DNA of 64,000 nucleotides, from contig NZ_JAFMZK010000001.1 in assembly GCF_029105185.1 (NCBI RefSeq), positions 518,244-582,243 on the forward strand, written 5' to 3'. The notes below the pieces were generated by a model. It searched no databases. It had not been told where the DNA came from and saw only the letters and a program-made list of their open reading frames with translations. Origin of the DNA: Aliiroseovarius sp. Z3. Its GTDB lineage: Bacteria; Pseudomonadota; Alphaproteobacteria; Rhodobacterales; Rhodobacteraceae. Shown here piece by piece: positions 39,589-47,377 of the stretch. How positions within the stretch are numbered: position 1 is the first letter of the stretch; each line of letters begins with the position of its first letter. A program made the translations under genes and the position numbers.

Positions 39589-41385
39589 TCAGTTCGAGGT
39601 GAGTGTTACCCCACTTGCCGCAAGGGATTCAACGATGGGTTCCGGCTCGGGTTTCAAACCCAGAAGCGGGGCGACCCGGCGCACGATTTCAGACGCCACC
39701 GGAACGGCGGTCCAGCCAGCGGTGCGGCGCGGTTTTGGACCGGATGTCTCAACCGGCTCGTCCAGCGTGACCACCAGAACATATTTCGGATTGTCGGCCG
39801 GAAACATGCTGGCAAACGTATTGATCACCTTGTCGTCGTAATAGCCGCCCTGGGGGCGCGGTTTGTCGGCGGTTCCGGTCTTTCCCGCCACCTTGTATCC
39901 CTTCACTTCGCCGAACGAGGCGGTGCCTTCGGTGACAACCTTGCGCAACATGTCGCGTGCCGAAGCGGCCGAAGTCGCAGACATGATCCGCGGCCCGCGT
40001 GCGATACGATCCTGTTTCAGCACCGTCGGCTTTACCGCGAACCCACCATTGGCAATCGCCGCGTAACCCGCCGCCAGATGCATGGGGGTCGAGGACAACC
40101 CGTGCCCATAGGAAATCGTGACCGAGCTGAGCTTGCCCCAGTTCTTGGGCAAAAGCGGTTGCGAGCCGCGCGCCTCGACGATCTCAAACGGGGTGCGGTC
40201 GAACATGCCCAGCGATCGCAGGAAGGTCTGCTGACGTTCTGGCCCGATCTCAAGCGCCATCCGCCCGGTGCCTCGGTTCGAGGATTTGACGATGATGTCC
40301 GCGACGCTCAGCTTGCCGTAATTCTTGTTTTTGAATTCACCGATCCGGTAGCCCGCGATCTTCATCGGGATACCGGTGTCAATGATCGTGTTGGCGTTCA
40401 CCAACCCCAGATCCATGGCCTGAATAGCCGTGAAAATCTTGAAGGTCGATCCAAGCTCATAGACACCCTGCACCGCGCGGTTGAACAACGGGCTGTCAGA
40501 CTGATCGCCCTTGGTCAGAACACGCGGGCGTTTGTTGGGATCGAAATCCGGCAGCGAGACCACGGACACCACTTCGCCAGTATGCACATCCATCAGGATT
40601 GCGGCAGCACCCTTGGCATTCATCAGCTTCATGCCGCCATACAGCACCCGCTCAACCGCGCTTTGGATGGTCAGATCAATCGCCAGCTCCAGCGGCTTGT
40701 CGCCATTGGCGGGGTCGCGCAAATAGTCGTCGAACTGCTTTTCAACACCCGCCACGCCGATCACTTCGGCGGCGCTGACGCCTTCGCGACCGAAACTGGC
40801 CCCGCCCAGCACATGCGCCGCCAGCTTGCCATTCGGGTAAAGCCGCATCTCGCGCGGGCCAAACAGAAGCCCCGGCTCGCCGATGTCAAACACCGCCTGT
40901 TTTTGTTCGGGGCTGAGTTTCTTCTTGATCCACAGGAACTTGCGGGCGCCCGTGAAGTCCTTGATCAAGCGTTCGCGCTTCAGATCAGGGAAGATTTTCA
41001 CAAGCTCATCAGCGGCCCGCAACGGGTCCACCATCAAGGGTGGCTGCGCGTAAAGCGCATGGGTCACAAGATTGGTCGCCAGAATGCGCCCCTGCCGGTC
41101 GACAATATCGGCCCGCGCGGTGGCAATCGCCGACCCCGACGCCTGCGCGCGCGGCTCCTGCGGCTCGGTCGAGGACAGCATCGCCATCCGCCCGCCAACC
41201 ACCAGAAAGGCACACAGAAACAGCCCCGCCATCACCAACAGCCGCCCTTCCGAGCGCAGCCGCGACCGGTCACGGATTTCTTCATGCCGGTGGCGCAGGT
41301 TCTCGCGTTCAATCGCATCGGGATTTTCACCCTTGGCGCGGGCATCAAGAATACGGGCGAGCGGGCGCAGGGGGACACGGGTCAT
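39589..41385 (-). CDS. ftsI: Division-specific penicillin-binding protein 3
   Basis: 598 aa: a short cytoplasmic tail, one membrane helix (about 49-70), a pedestal domain, and a transpeptidase domain with S-x-x-K at Ser313/Lys316 (GSTFK), SSN at 368-370 and KTGTA at 502-506. It cross-links septal peptidoglycan and is the target of beta-lactams. The ATG overlaps the ftsL stop by 4 bp. Confidence 0.96.
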   Translation of the reverse strand: MTRVPLRPLARILDARAKGENPDAIERENLRHRHEEIRDRSRLRSEGRLLVMAGLFLCAFLVVGGRMAMLSSTEPQEPRAQASGSAIATARADIVDRQGRILATNLVTHALYAQPPLMVDPLRAADELVKIFPDLKRERLIKDFTGARKFLWIKKKLSPEQKQAVFDIGEPGLLFGPREMRLYPNGKLAAHVLGGASFGREGVSAAEVIGVAGVEKQFDDYLRDPANGDKPLELAIDLTIQSAVERVLYGGMKLMNAKGAAAILMDVHTGEVVSVVSLPDFDPNKRPRVLTKGDQSDSPLFNRAVQGVYELGSTFKIFTAIQAMDLGLVNANTIIDTGIPMKIAGYRIGEFKNKNYGKLSVADIIVKSSNRGTGRMALEIGPERQQTFLRSLGMFDRTPFEIVEARGSQPLLPKNWGKLSSVTISYGHGLSSTPMHLAAGYAAIANGGFAVKPTVLKQDRIARGPRIMSATSAASARDMLRKVVTEGTASFGEVKGYKVAGKTGTADKPRPQGGYYDDKVINTFASMFPADNPKYVLVVTLDEPVETSGPKPRRTAGWTAVPVASEIVRRVAPLLGLKPEPEPIVESLAASGVTLTSN

Positions 41386-41723
41386 TGTTCAATCTCCCCA
41401 AAAACATCGAAGGTTTCTGTGATTTCCGGCAAATCCTCGTCGGGATAGGCCACCTGGTCGACCCGCCCGAACTGCTCGGGCGCGAGCGGCAGAAGGCCCA
41501 GACGGTCATAATTCAGCTCGGCCAGATCTCGCAGCCGGTCGGGGCGGTTCAGATAGGCCCATTCGGCGCGCAGCACTGCCAGTTGTTCCTGCATCTGTCC
41601 GATTTCACGCTGCAACTCCTCGACCCGATCAAGCGATGCCTGCGTTTTGTAGTTCTCGGAGTAAGCCCAATAGGCCAGCGCCATAACGACCAGGGCAGAT
41701 GTGATGTAAAGCAAGCTACGCAT
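41382..41723 (-). CDS. ftsL: Cell division protein FtsL-like
   Basis: 113 aa: one N-terminal membrane helix (about 4-21) followed by a coiled coil (about 28-60) and a short C-terminal tail. Sequence conservation is low, as always for FtsL, but position between rsmH and ftsI and the topology are decisive. It bridges FtsB and FtsI in the divisome. Its start overlaps the rsmH stop as TAATG. Confidence 0.9.
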   Translation of the reverse strand: MRSLLYITSALVVMALAYWAYSENYKTQASLDRVEELQREIGQMQEQLAVLRAEWAYLNRPDRLRDLAELNYDRLGLLPLAPEQFGRVDQVAYPDEDLPEITETFDVFGEIEQ

Positions 41724-42721
41724 TATGATTTATCCTTGAAGACAAGGGGTGGAAGGCCAAGTTTGCGCCGGTCGGACGGGCCGGAAGGTGCATCCGTGCG
41801 GGTGGCCACGCGCAGGCGCGACGACCGGGCGCGTGGGTTTTCGGAAAGCTCGTCAGCGTCGGGCGCAATGGCCTTCTTCGGGGTCAGTTTGAAGCGCGGC
41901 GTTTCCGCGGCCTCTTGTGGGGCATAGCGCGACCCGCCACCGCCTTCGGAGGCGCGGGCCTGCAAAAACCGTTTCACGACGCGGTCTTCCATCGAATGGA
42001 AGGTGACAACCGCCAGCTTGCCGCCGGGTTTCAGCGCACGTTCTGCGGCCTCAAGTCCGTCGATCAACTGCCCGAACTCGTCATTCACGGCGATGCGGAT
42101 CGCCTGAAACGACCGGGTCGCGGGATGGCTTTGACCGGGTTTCGAGCGGGGCAGGCACTTCTCAACCACACCTGCCAGTTGCAGTGTGGTTTCAAACGGT
42201 GCCTCTGCCCGCGTCTTCACAATCGCACGCGCAATCCGGCGCGAGGCGCGTTCTTCACCGTAGTGATACAGGATGTCGGCCAGCGTTTCTTCATCCGCCT
42301 GATTAACGATGTCAGCAGCAGTGGGGCCGGATTGGCTCATCCGCATGTCCAGCGGCCCGTCGCGCATGAAGGAAAACCCGCGATCCGCCTGATCCAACTG
42401 CATCGAGCTGACGCCAAGGTCCAAAACCACGCCATCCAACGGGCGTCCGGCCAGCGTGTCCATGTCGGAAAACGTGCCTTCACAAAGGGTCAGCCTATCG
42501 CCGTAGTCCGCTGCCCAACCGGCGGCCATGTCGAACACCATCGGGTCACGGTCAATGCCGCAGACCCAGTCGGCCCCGGCGTCGAGCAATCCACGGGTAT
42601 AGCCCCCCGCCCCGAACGTGCCATCCGCCCAATCGCCAGAAACAGGCGCGACCGCTTCCAAAAGCGGCCGTAGCAAGACTGGGATGTGAGGACGTTTTTC
42701 GGTGGCAGCCGGGTCGGTCAT
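41723..42721 (-). CDS. rsmH: 16S rRNA (cytosine1402-N4)-methyltransferase
   Basis: 332 aa from the ATG at 42721 ([20 protein letters not shown]). SAM-binding motifs [14 protein letters not shown] and [18 protein letters not shown] and the C-terminal [14 protein letters not shown] identify RsmH/MraW. It methylates C1402 in the decoding centre. An ATG at 42730 is nearly as good; a very long upstream extension overlaps mraZ and is not coding. Confidence 0.95.
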   Translation of the reverse strand: MTDPAATEKRPHIPVLLRPLLEAVAPVSGDWADGTFGAGGYTRGLLDAGADWVCGIDRDPMVFDMAAGWAADYGDRLTLCEGTFSDMDTLAGRPLDGVVLDLGVSSMQLDQADRGFSFMRDGPLDMRMSQSGPTAADIVNQADEETLADILYHYGEERASRRIARAIVKTRAEAPFETTLQLAGVVEKCLPRSKPGQSHPATRSFQAIRIAVNDEFGQLIDGLEAAERALKPGGKLAVVTFHSMEDRVVKRFLQARASEGGGGSRYAPQEAAETPRFKLTPKKAIAPDADELSENPRARSSRLRVATRTDAPSGPSDRRKLGLPPLVFKDKS

Positions 42722-42722
42722 A

Positions 42723-43238
42723 TCATCCATCCCCGCCTGATGTGGCTCCTCCGCCCAACAAGGTAAGCGGATCGAAATCCTCGGGCTGGCTGTCCAGCCA
42801 TGCCTCGGCCTTGGCCATTTCGACGTTTTCGTAAGTCTCGGGCTTCCAGATCTGGAACGTATCACCGGTGGCGATGAAGAAGGCTTCGTTCTCAAGTCCG
42901 ATTTTCTGGCGCAGCTTGGCAGGCAACACCAGACGACCGGTTTCATCCACCGTGGTCGGCAGCGATTGACCGTTGAACATGCGTTCAAGCGCGCGACGCT
43001 CGACCGAGCCGCGCGGCAATTGGGCGATCTGTTGATCGACCTCGTCAATCGCTTCGATAGTATAGCATTCAAGATAGTTGCGGCGATGGTCGCCGTAAAC
43101 GATGACAATGTTGGGGTTCAGACCATCGGTCCAGTCGGGGTCGCCAGCCTCAAGCACACGGCGAAACAGGGCCGGGATCGAAACCCTGCCCTTCGTGTCC
43201 ACCTTGTGGTGGCTTTCACCTCTGAACCTGCGTGCCAC
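42723..43238 (-). CDS. mraZ: Transcriptional regulator / division protein MraZ
   Basis: 171 aa from a GTG at 43238 with AAGGAG 8 nt upstream. The two AbrB-like repeats are seen as [18 protein letters not shown] and [18 protein letters not shown]. MraZ binds TGGGN repeats upstream of its own gene and controls the dcw operon; such repeats occur upstream (43507-43551 and 43689-43716). The longer ORF starting at 43376 adds a non-conserved leader that would lie in the 5' region. Confidence 0.93.
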   Translation of the reverse strand: MARRFRGESHHKVDTKGRVSIPALFRRVLEAGDPDWTDGLNPNIVIVYGDHRRNYLECYTIEAIDEVDQQIAQLPRGSVERRALERMFNGQSLPTTVDETGRLVLPAKLRQKIGLENEAFFIATGDTFQIWKPETYENVEMAKAEAWLDSQPEDFDPLTLLGGGATSGGDG

Positions 43239-43506
43239 TTGCGCGGCTCCTTCACTGTCCCACTTCACTGCCCTGCCCCGAAACCGTGGGGCTGGAATAG
43301 AAACGGCGGATTGAGCTGCTGCCACTGCCCAATCCGCCGCCTGTCCCGTTTCCGGGTGTCCAGCTGCGCGCGCCACCTGGGGGGATGTCTGCTCGCGTTC
43401 GCGCCGGATCTCTTTCGTTACGATGAAGCGGGTGCCTGTATGAAACCTGACTTGGGAGTGTCACGAGGTCTTGTTGCCTCTTATGTCCCGTCCTCATCTT
43501 GTATTT

Positions 43507-43551
43507 AGGGATAGCTTGGGAAATCGTGGGACGCAATAGATTTTTATGGGA
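43507..43551 (+). promoter_or_regulatory. Candidate MraZ-binding array: TGGGA-type boxes at 10-bp spacing
   Basis: AGGGA, TGGGA and TGGGA start at 43507, 43517 and 43527, and another TGGGA at 43547 keeps the 10-bp phase. In E. coli MraZ binds TGGGN repeats separated by 5 nt, the same spacing. The array lies about 270 bp upstream of mraZ on the opposite strand. Confidence 0.5.
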
Positions 43552-43650
43552 AATACTGCCCAGATATTGTTCTGCAGGGGTGTCAAAAACAACATGTAGC
43601 GTGTGTTTCCGCCAACATAGCGCGACACCTAGCGGAAATTGGTTGTGATA

Positions 43651-43681
43651 AGCACTAAATATAGTGCTGCATGTGCAGCAC
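43651..43681. repeat. Two overlapping inverted repeats sharing one arm
   Basis: AGCACTA-AATA-TAGTGCT (43651-43668) and GTGCTGC-ATGT-GCAGCAC (43664-43681) are each perfect 7-bp inverted repeats and share GTGCT. They may be mutually exclusive hairpins or three alternating AGCAC/GTGCT half-sites for a regulator. Confidence 0.5.
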
Positions 43682-43688
43682 AAAAAAG

Positions 43689-43716
43689 TCCCACAATTTC
43701 CCGAAAAACTATCCCG
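43689..43716 (-). promoter_or_regulatory. Second TGGGA-type array, inverted relative to the first
   Basis: On the minus strand CGGGA, CGGGA and TGGGA occur (plus-strand starts 43712, 43699 and 43689); the last two are 10 bp apart. The segment resembles the plus-strand array over about 25 bp, differing by a few bases and a 3-bp insertion, so the two form a long-range inverted repeat about 160 bp apart. Confidence 0.45.
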
Positions 43717-43794
43717 GCAGTCGCGAATTCAGGCGAAGCAATCGCACGTAGCCCCTGCCCCGGCGACGAAATCCAACGGTGATTTGCGTTGATT

Positions 43795-43879
43795 CGGCGA
43801 CTTTTCGCCGTTTGCCCATGGTTTCCCATGGGACTGACAAAAGGGAAGAATCAAGACGGCCCATGGTTTCCCACGGGCC
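43795..43879 (-). terminator. Three hairpins after the Mrp gene, two with GAAA tetraloops
   Basis: On the minus strand: GGCCCGTGG-GAAA-CCATGGGCC (43858-43879), CCATGG-centred CCCATGG-GAAA-CCATGGG (43815-43832) and CGGCGA-AAAG-TCGCCG (43795-43810). The first begins 22 bp after the apbC stop. A G.U pair in the first stem appears as A.C mismatch on the other strand, so the structure is selected in minus-strand RNA. No clear T-tract; processing or 3'-end protection is possible. Confidence 0.6.
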
Positions 43880-43901
43880 ACCCAGAACCTATCAGACCCG
43901 A

Positions 43902-44978
43902 TCAGGCGATGCCGCGCGCCACCAAATCACGAGCCAGCGTCGCATAGGCCTCGGCCACCGGACCAGCGCCCGCTGCGGCCGGGGTGCCGCTGTCCCCCGC
44001 CAGACGCACATCCAGCGACAAGGGAATCTCGCCCAGGAACGGCGCACCCAGTTCGGCGGCTTCATCGCGGACGCCGCCATGGCCGAACAAATGCGCCTCG
44101 TGCCCGCAATTGGGGCAGACATAGGTGGACATGTTTTCAACCAGCCCAAGGATCGGCACCTTGACCTTGTCGAACATGTCAATCGCCTTGCGCGCGTCCA
44201 GAAGGGCGACGTCCTGCGGCGTGGACACGATAATCGCGCCAGTGATCTGGGATTTCTGCGCCAGAGTCAGCTGCACATCCCCCGTTCCGGGCGGCAGGTC
44301 GATGATCAGCACGTCCAGCGGCGCCCAGTCGACCTGAAACATCAGCTGTTGCAGCGCGCCCATCAACATCGGACCACGCCACACCACGGCCTCGCGGTCG
44401 GATTTCAGCATAAGGCCGATGGACATCATCTTGACCCCATGCGCTTCGACCGGGATCAACTGCTCGCCATCGGGCGAGGACGGGCGCTGGCTGGTGCCCA
44501 TCATGCGCGGCTGGCTTGGCCCAAGGATGTCTGCATCCAAAAGGCCGACCTTGCGCCCCTGACGCGCCAGCGCCACGGCAAGGTTCGAACTGAGCGTGGA
44601 TTTCCCCACCCCGCCCTTGCCCGATGCAATGGCAATCACATTCGCCACGCCCGGCACAGGCAGCGGCCCGGCTTGCGGCTTGGGATGCCCTCCGATCTTC
44701 AGATTGGGTGGTTGGGGGGCGGCTTTTGCCGGACCATGCGCCGTTAGAATGACGGACACGCGTTCGACACCGTCCAAAGCAACAACAGCGGCTTCGGCTG
44801 CGCGTCGTTGGGCTTCCATCCCCGCGGCCTGCTCGGGCGTCGGGGCTTCGATGACGAAACTTACCGCCCCGCCCTCAATGCTCAGCGCACGCACCATGTC
44901 TCGCGAAGCCAAATCCCCGCCATCCGGCAGGGCAACGGTGGACAAGGTGCCCATGATCTTCTCGCGCATATCCGACAT
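43902..44978 (-). CDS. apbC: Mrp/NBP35-type iron-sulfur cluster carrier ATPase
   Basis: 358 aa. Residues 1-80 form a MIP18-like (DUF59) domain, a linker follows, then the deviant Walker [20 protein letters not shown] and the cluster-binding CPNC. It carries Fe-S clusters to apoproteins in the cytosol. The start has GGAGG at 7 nt. It does not belong to the dcw operon; the region between holds three hairpins and the mraZ control region. Confidence 0.94.
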   Translation of the reverse strand: MSDMREKIMGTLSTVALPDGGDLASRDMVRALSIEGGAVSFVIEAPTPEQAAGMEAQRRAAEAAVVALDGVERVSVILTAHGPAKAAPQPPNLKIGGHPKPQAGPLPVPGVANVIAIASGKGGVGKSTLSSNLAVALARQGRKVGLLDADILGPSQPRMMGTSQRPSSPDGEQLIPVEAHGVKMMSIGLMLKSDREAVVWRGPMLMGALQQLMFQVDWAPLDVLIIDLPPGTGDVQLTLAQKSQITGAIIVSTPQDVALLDARKAIDMFDKVKVPILGLVENMSTYVCPNCGHEAHLFGHGGVRDEAAELGAPFLGEIPLSLDVRLAGDSGTPAAAGAGPVAEAYATLARDLVARGIA

Positions 44979-45442
44979 TCGTGCCTCCTTCAGTGTCGCC
45001 CATTACTTGGCAGCTTTACCGGCGGGTGCAAGGGGATTGGTGCCAAATGCCGGTCGTCGCGCACGCCCAGACCTGCGGTGAGTCGCCCTGGGGGCCGTCC
45101 GCATCACGGCTTTGATCCGCACACCTCGCCTTGGATCTGAGCGCACCGGGTAAAAAATAAGCACCCGATAGCTGACCTAAAGTTAACGCCAACATCTTGC
45201 CTTCTGCGCCGCAGCAATTTACCTAGCGTCAGCGCACAAAATGTCAGCAAACGTTTAATATTATGGCATTTTTATGTATGCACCAACCGCATACCGGCTT
45301 TGATTAAGCGAGGTATTGTGCATCTGCAGCATTGGCCCCATCTTGTGTCTCGAGGCGACGATGTGAGCGCCAACAGAAACAACAGCGGCCCAGCCGCCCC
45401 GCCCCGCAGGGTTCTGCGGATGAGATGTAAGTGAGTGAAGAT
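44979..45442. other. Gene-free region upstream of the DUF1127 gene
   Basis: About 460 bp without a credible gene between apbC (divergent) and the DUF1127 gene. A+T-rich around 45170-45300 and probably contains both promoters. In Rhodobacter sphaeroides the corresponding promoter depends on RpoHI/RpoHII; CTTG motifs occur (near 45196 and 45343) but I cannot fix a -35/-10 pair. Confidence 0.5.
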
Positions 45443-45658
45443 ATGACATACGCAACAGAAATCGTTTCGGCCCCCGTCAGCATTGCAGACCGCATGGCCG
45501 CCCGTATCGCCGTTTGGAAAGAACAGCTCGAGCAACGTGCGCAGTATCGCGAAACCGTGCGCGAACTGAACGCACTGAGCGACCGTGAGCTGAACGATCT
45601 GGGCCTTGGACGCTCGTCGATCCGTTTTGTGGCTCGCATGGCCGTTTACGGCAACTAA
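45443..45658 (+). CDS. Small DUF1127 protein, CcaF1-like
   Basis: 71 aa from the ATG at 45443; an in-frame GTG four codons upstream is the alternative. The C-terminal half carries the DUF1127 pattern RETVRELNALSDRELNDLGL followed by GRSSIRFVA. In Rhodobacter sphaeroides CcaF1 (RSP_6037) is a 71-aa DUF1127 protein that binds RNA and helps mature the CcsR sRNAs processed from its own mRNA. The hairpin array starting 9 bp after this stop codon shows the same arrangement. The basic Arg-rich helix fits RNA binding. Orthology is strongly suggested by length and context, not proven. Confidence 0.9.
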   Translation: MTYATEIVSAPVSIADRMAARIAVWKEQLEQRAQYRETVRELNALSDRELNDLGLGRSSIRFVARMAVYGN

Positions 45659-45666
45659 GTTTCCTT

Positions 45667-45738
45667 GCCGCTACCTACCTCCTCCCAGGTGGCGGCTTTG
45701 ATTGGCGGCGGGACCGACCTCCTCCCCGGTTCCGCCGC
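45667..45738 (+). ncRNA. CcsR-like sRNA 1: hairpins H1 and H2
   Basis: H1 (45667-45696) has a 10-bp stem with one G.U pair; H2 (45705-45738) has a 12-bp stem with one G.U pair. Both have the loop ACCTCCTCCC, which as RNA can pair with Shine-Dalgarno sequences. Two such hairpins make up one member of the CcsR/cuckoo sRNA family. The boundaries of the mature RNA are inferred from spacing (8 nt within, 15 nt to the next). Confidence 0.85.
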
Positions 45739-45753
45739 ACAATCTGAAAGTTT

Positions 45754-45823
45754 CGGGCCTTCCTCCTCCTCCCGGAAGGTTCGTGGGTCGCGGCGGCACC
45801 TACCTCCTCCCAGGTGTCGCCGC
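45754..45823 (+). ncRNA. CcsR-like sRNA 2: hairpins H3 and H4
   Basis: H3 (45754-45783) has a 10-bp stem with two G.U pairs and the loop TCCTCCTCCC, the only one starting with T. H4 (45790-45823) has a 12-bp stem with one G.U pair and the loop ACCTCCTCCC. Stem sequences differ from the other units while loops are fixed, so the loop is the selected part. Confidence 0.85.
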
Positions 45824-45836
45824 ACCCCCAAAGATC

Positions 45837-45902
45837 CGGTTCTTCCTCACCTCCTCCCGAGGCGGAACCGATACGGTGACGGGTCTACCTCCTCCCAGAC
45901 CC
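45837..45902 (+). ncRNA. CcsR-like sRNA 3: hairpins H5 and H6
   Basis: H5 (45837-45870) has a 12-position stem with one mismatch and one G.U pair; H6 (45881-45902) is a perfect 6-bp stem GGGTCT/AGACCC. Both loops are ACCTCCTCCC. H6 is the shortest stem of the array. Confidence 0.85.
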
Positions 45903-45918
45903 CAAACCATCTGACGAC

Positions 45919-45990
45919 GGGTCTCTACCTCCTCCCAGAGCCCCGCCTCACATAAGAGCGGCGGCGCCCACCTCCTCCCGGGCGTCGCCG
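45919..45990 (+). ncRNA. CcsR-like sRNA 4: hairpins H7 and H8
   Basis: H7 (45919-45944) has an 8-position stem with one mismatch; H8 (45959-45990) has an 11-bp stem with one G.U pair. Both loops are ACCTCCTCCC. H8 is directly followed by TTTTCTTTT and so doubles as the terminator of the whole DUF1127-sRNA transcript. Confidence 0.85.
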
Positions 45991-45999
45991 TTTTCTTTT
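45959..45999 (+). terminator. Rho-independent terminator of the DUF1127/sRNA operon
   Basis: The 11-bp G+C-rich stem of the last hairpin (CGGCGGCGCCC / GGGCGTCGCCG) is followed at once by TTTTCTTTT. This should end transcription before the SulP transporter gene, 108 bp further on. Confidence 0.85.
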
Positions 46000-46107
46000 G
46001 CACGTGCGCTGAGAACACCATTCTAATGCCCCTTCGCAGGCCGACCCCTTTCCACGCGGGCGCGAAGACCGCTTGATTTTCCCGCGCGGGGCGGCATAGC
46101 TCGTCCC

Positions 46108-47373
46108 ATGAAACCCAAGATCCTGACGACACTTGCCACCTATGACCGCGACCAGTTCCTTGGCGACCTCGTTGCTGGTGTGACCGTCGCAATGGTCGCG
46201 CTTCCGCTCAGCCTTGCGATCGCCATTGCCTCGGGGGCCGGGCCGGAAAAGGGGCTGGTGACGGCCATCGTCGCGGGGTTCCTGATTTCGCTTCTGGGCG
46301 GAAGCCGCGTTCAGATCGGTGGGCCGACCGGCGCATTCATCGTTGTGGTCTACGGAGTCATTGCCGAATACGGCTATGACGGGCTGGTTCTGGCGACATT
46401 GATGGCTGGCGGCATCATGTTGATTGCCGGCGTGATGCGCGCGGGAAATCTTGTTGCCTATGTACCGGAACCCGTGATCAACGGTTTCACGATCGGCATT
46501 GGGATCATCATCGCGGCAAGCCAGATCAAGGACCTGTTTGGGCTGACCATCGCCGAGGTGCCTGCCGAGTTCACCCACAAGATGGCCGCCCTTTGGGCCG
46601 CCCGCGACACGGTCAGCGGTGCAGCACTGGCCATCGGACTGGTGACAATGGTGCTGATTGTCTTTCTGCGACGGCTTGCCCCTCGGTTTCCGGGGCTGAT
46701 CGTTGCGGTCGGGATCACATCGGCCCTTGTGGCATTGGCCTCGCTGCCGGTCGACACGATCTTCTCGCGGTTTGGTCCCCTGCCCAGCACCTTGCCCACC
46801 CCGTCCCTGCCGCAGATCAGCCTTGCGCGGATCACCGAACTGCTGCCATCGGCCATCGTCATCGCCTTTCTGGCCAGCATCGAATCGCTTTTGTCTGCGA
46901 TGGTCGCGGACCGCATGATCGGTGGGAAACATCGCCCCAACGCAGAGGTTCTGGCACAGGGCTTTGCCAATATCGGGTCGGCCCTGTTTGCCGGGCTGCC
47001 CGCCACCGGGGCGATTGCGCGCACCGCAACCAATGTGCGGGCGGGCGGGCGAACGCCGGTGGCCGGGATCGTTCATGCCCTGACCATTCTGCTGGTTATG
47101 CTGCTCGCCGCCCCGCTGGCGGGCTACCTTGCCATGCCTGCGCTGGCGGGTCTGCTCATCCTGACGGCTTGGAACATGAGCGAGCCGCAGAACTGGCGCG
47201 GCTACATGCAGGGTCGCATGTCAGACCGAGTGCTGCTGCTGTTGACGCTGGTGCTGACGGTGTTTGCCGATCTGACGATCGCCATTGGCGTCGGGGTATC
47301 CATCGGGCTGGCCCTGCGCCTGCGCCGTCACAACGTAGCCATCGAAAAGGACTGGACGCCGCCCGACCGATAG
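46108..47373 (+). CDS. SulP-family anion transporter lacking a STAS domain
   Basis: 421 aa, almost all membrane, with the SulP motifs GGSRVQIGGPTGAF and GLPATGAIARTATNVRAGGR. SulP proteins carry sulfate, bicarbonate or other anions. Typical members have 550 or more residues with a C-terminal cytoplasmic STAS domain; this one stops about 12 residues after the last helix. The gene is downstream of the sRNA terminator and convergent with the helicase gene, 4 bp apart. The anion cannot be predicted. Confidence 0.9.
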   Translation: MKPKILTTLATYDRDQFLGDLVAGVTVAMVALPLSLAIAIASGAGPEKGLVTAIVAGFLISLLGGSRVQIGGPTGAFIVVVYGVIAEYGYDGLVLATLMAGGIMLIAGVMRAGNLVAYVPEPVINGFTIGIGIIIAASQIKDLFGLTIAEVPAEFTHKMAALWAARDTVSGAALAIGLVTMVLIVFLRRLAPRFPGLIVAVGITSALVALASLPVDTIFSRFGPLPSTLPTPSLPQISLARITELLPSAIVIAFLASIESLLSAMVADRMIGGKHRPNAEVLAQGFANIGSALFAGLPATGAIARTATNVRAGGRTPVAGIVHALTILLVMLLAAPLAGYLAMPALAGLLILTAWNMSEPQNWRGYMQGRMSDRVLLLLTLVLTVFADLTIAIGVGVSIGLALRLRRHNVAIEKDWTPPDR

Positions 47374-47377
47374 GCGC

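Larger units (their letters stand above)
43239..43901. other. Repeat-rich region upstream of mraZ
   Basis: About 660 bp without a credible gene. It holds two opposed TGGGA-type arrays, a pair of overlapping inverted repeats (43651-43681), and three hairpins (43795-43879) that follow the Mrp gene. It is A+T-rich from about 43490 to 43720, as expected of a promoter region for the dcw cluster. A 143-codon ORF across it (43252-43683, minus) has no protein-like features. Confidence 0.6.

Noticed and set aside
41723..43108. A 461-codon version of RsmH
   Set aside because: The extra N-terminal part overlaps mraZ in another frame and has no similarity to RsmH.
43252..43683. A 143-codon minus-strand ORF upstream of mraZ
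   Set aside because: It crosses the likely promoter and TGGGA arrays, has no recognisable domain and would overlap the mraZ start region.
45261..45639. Minus-strand ORFs opposite the DUF1127 gene
   Set aside because: They lack family features, and the plus-strand DUF1127 motif is unambiguous.
45665..45955. ORFs across the hairpin array
   Set aside because: They exist only because CCTCCTCCC repeats lack stop codons in some frames. The conserved pattern is RNA pairing with a fixed loop, not a reading frame.
45667..45990. CRISPR-like repeat array
   Set aside because: The repeated unit is only 9-10 nt, flanks are mutually complementary rather than random spacers, spacing is irregular and no cas gene is near.
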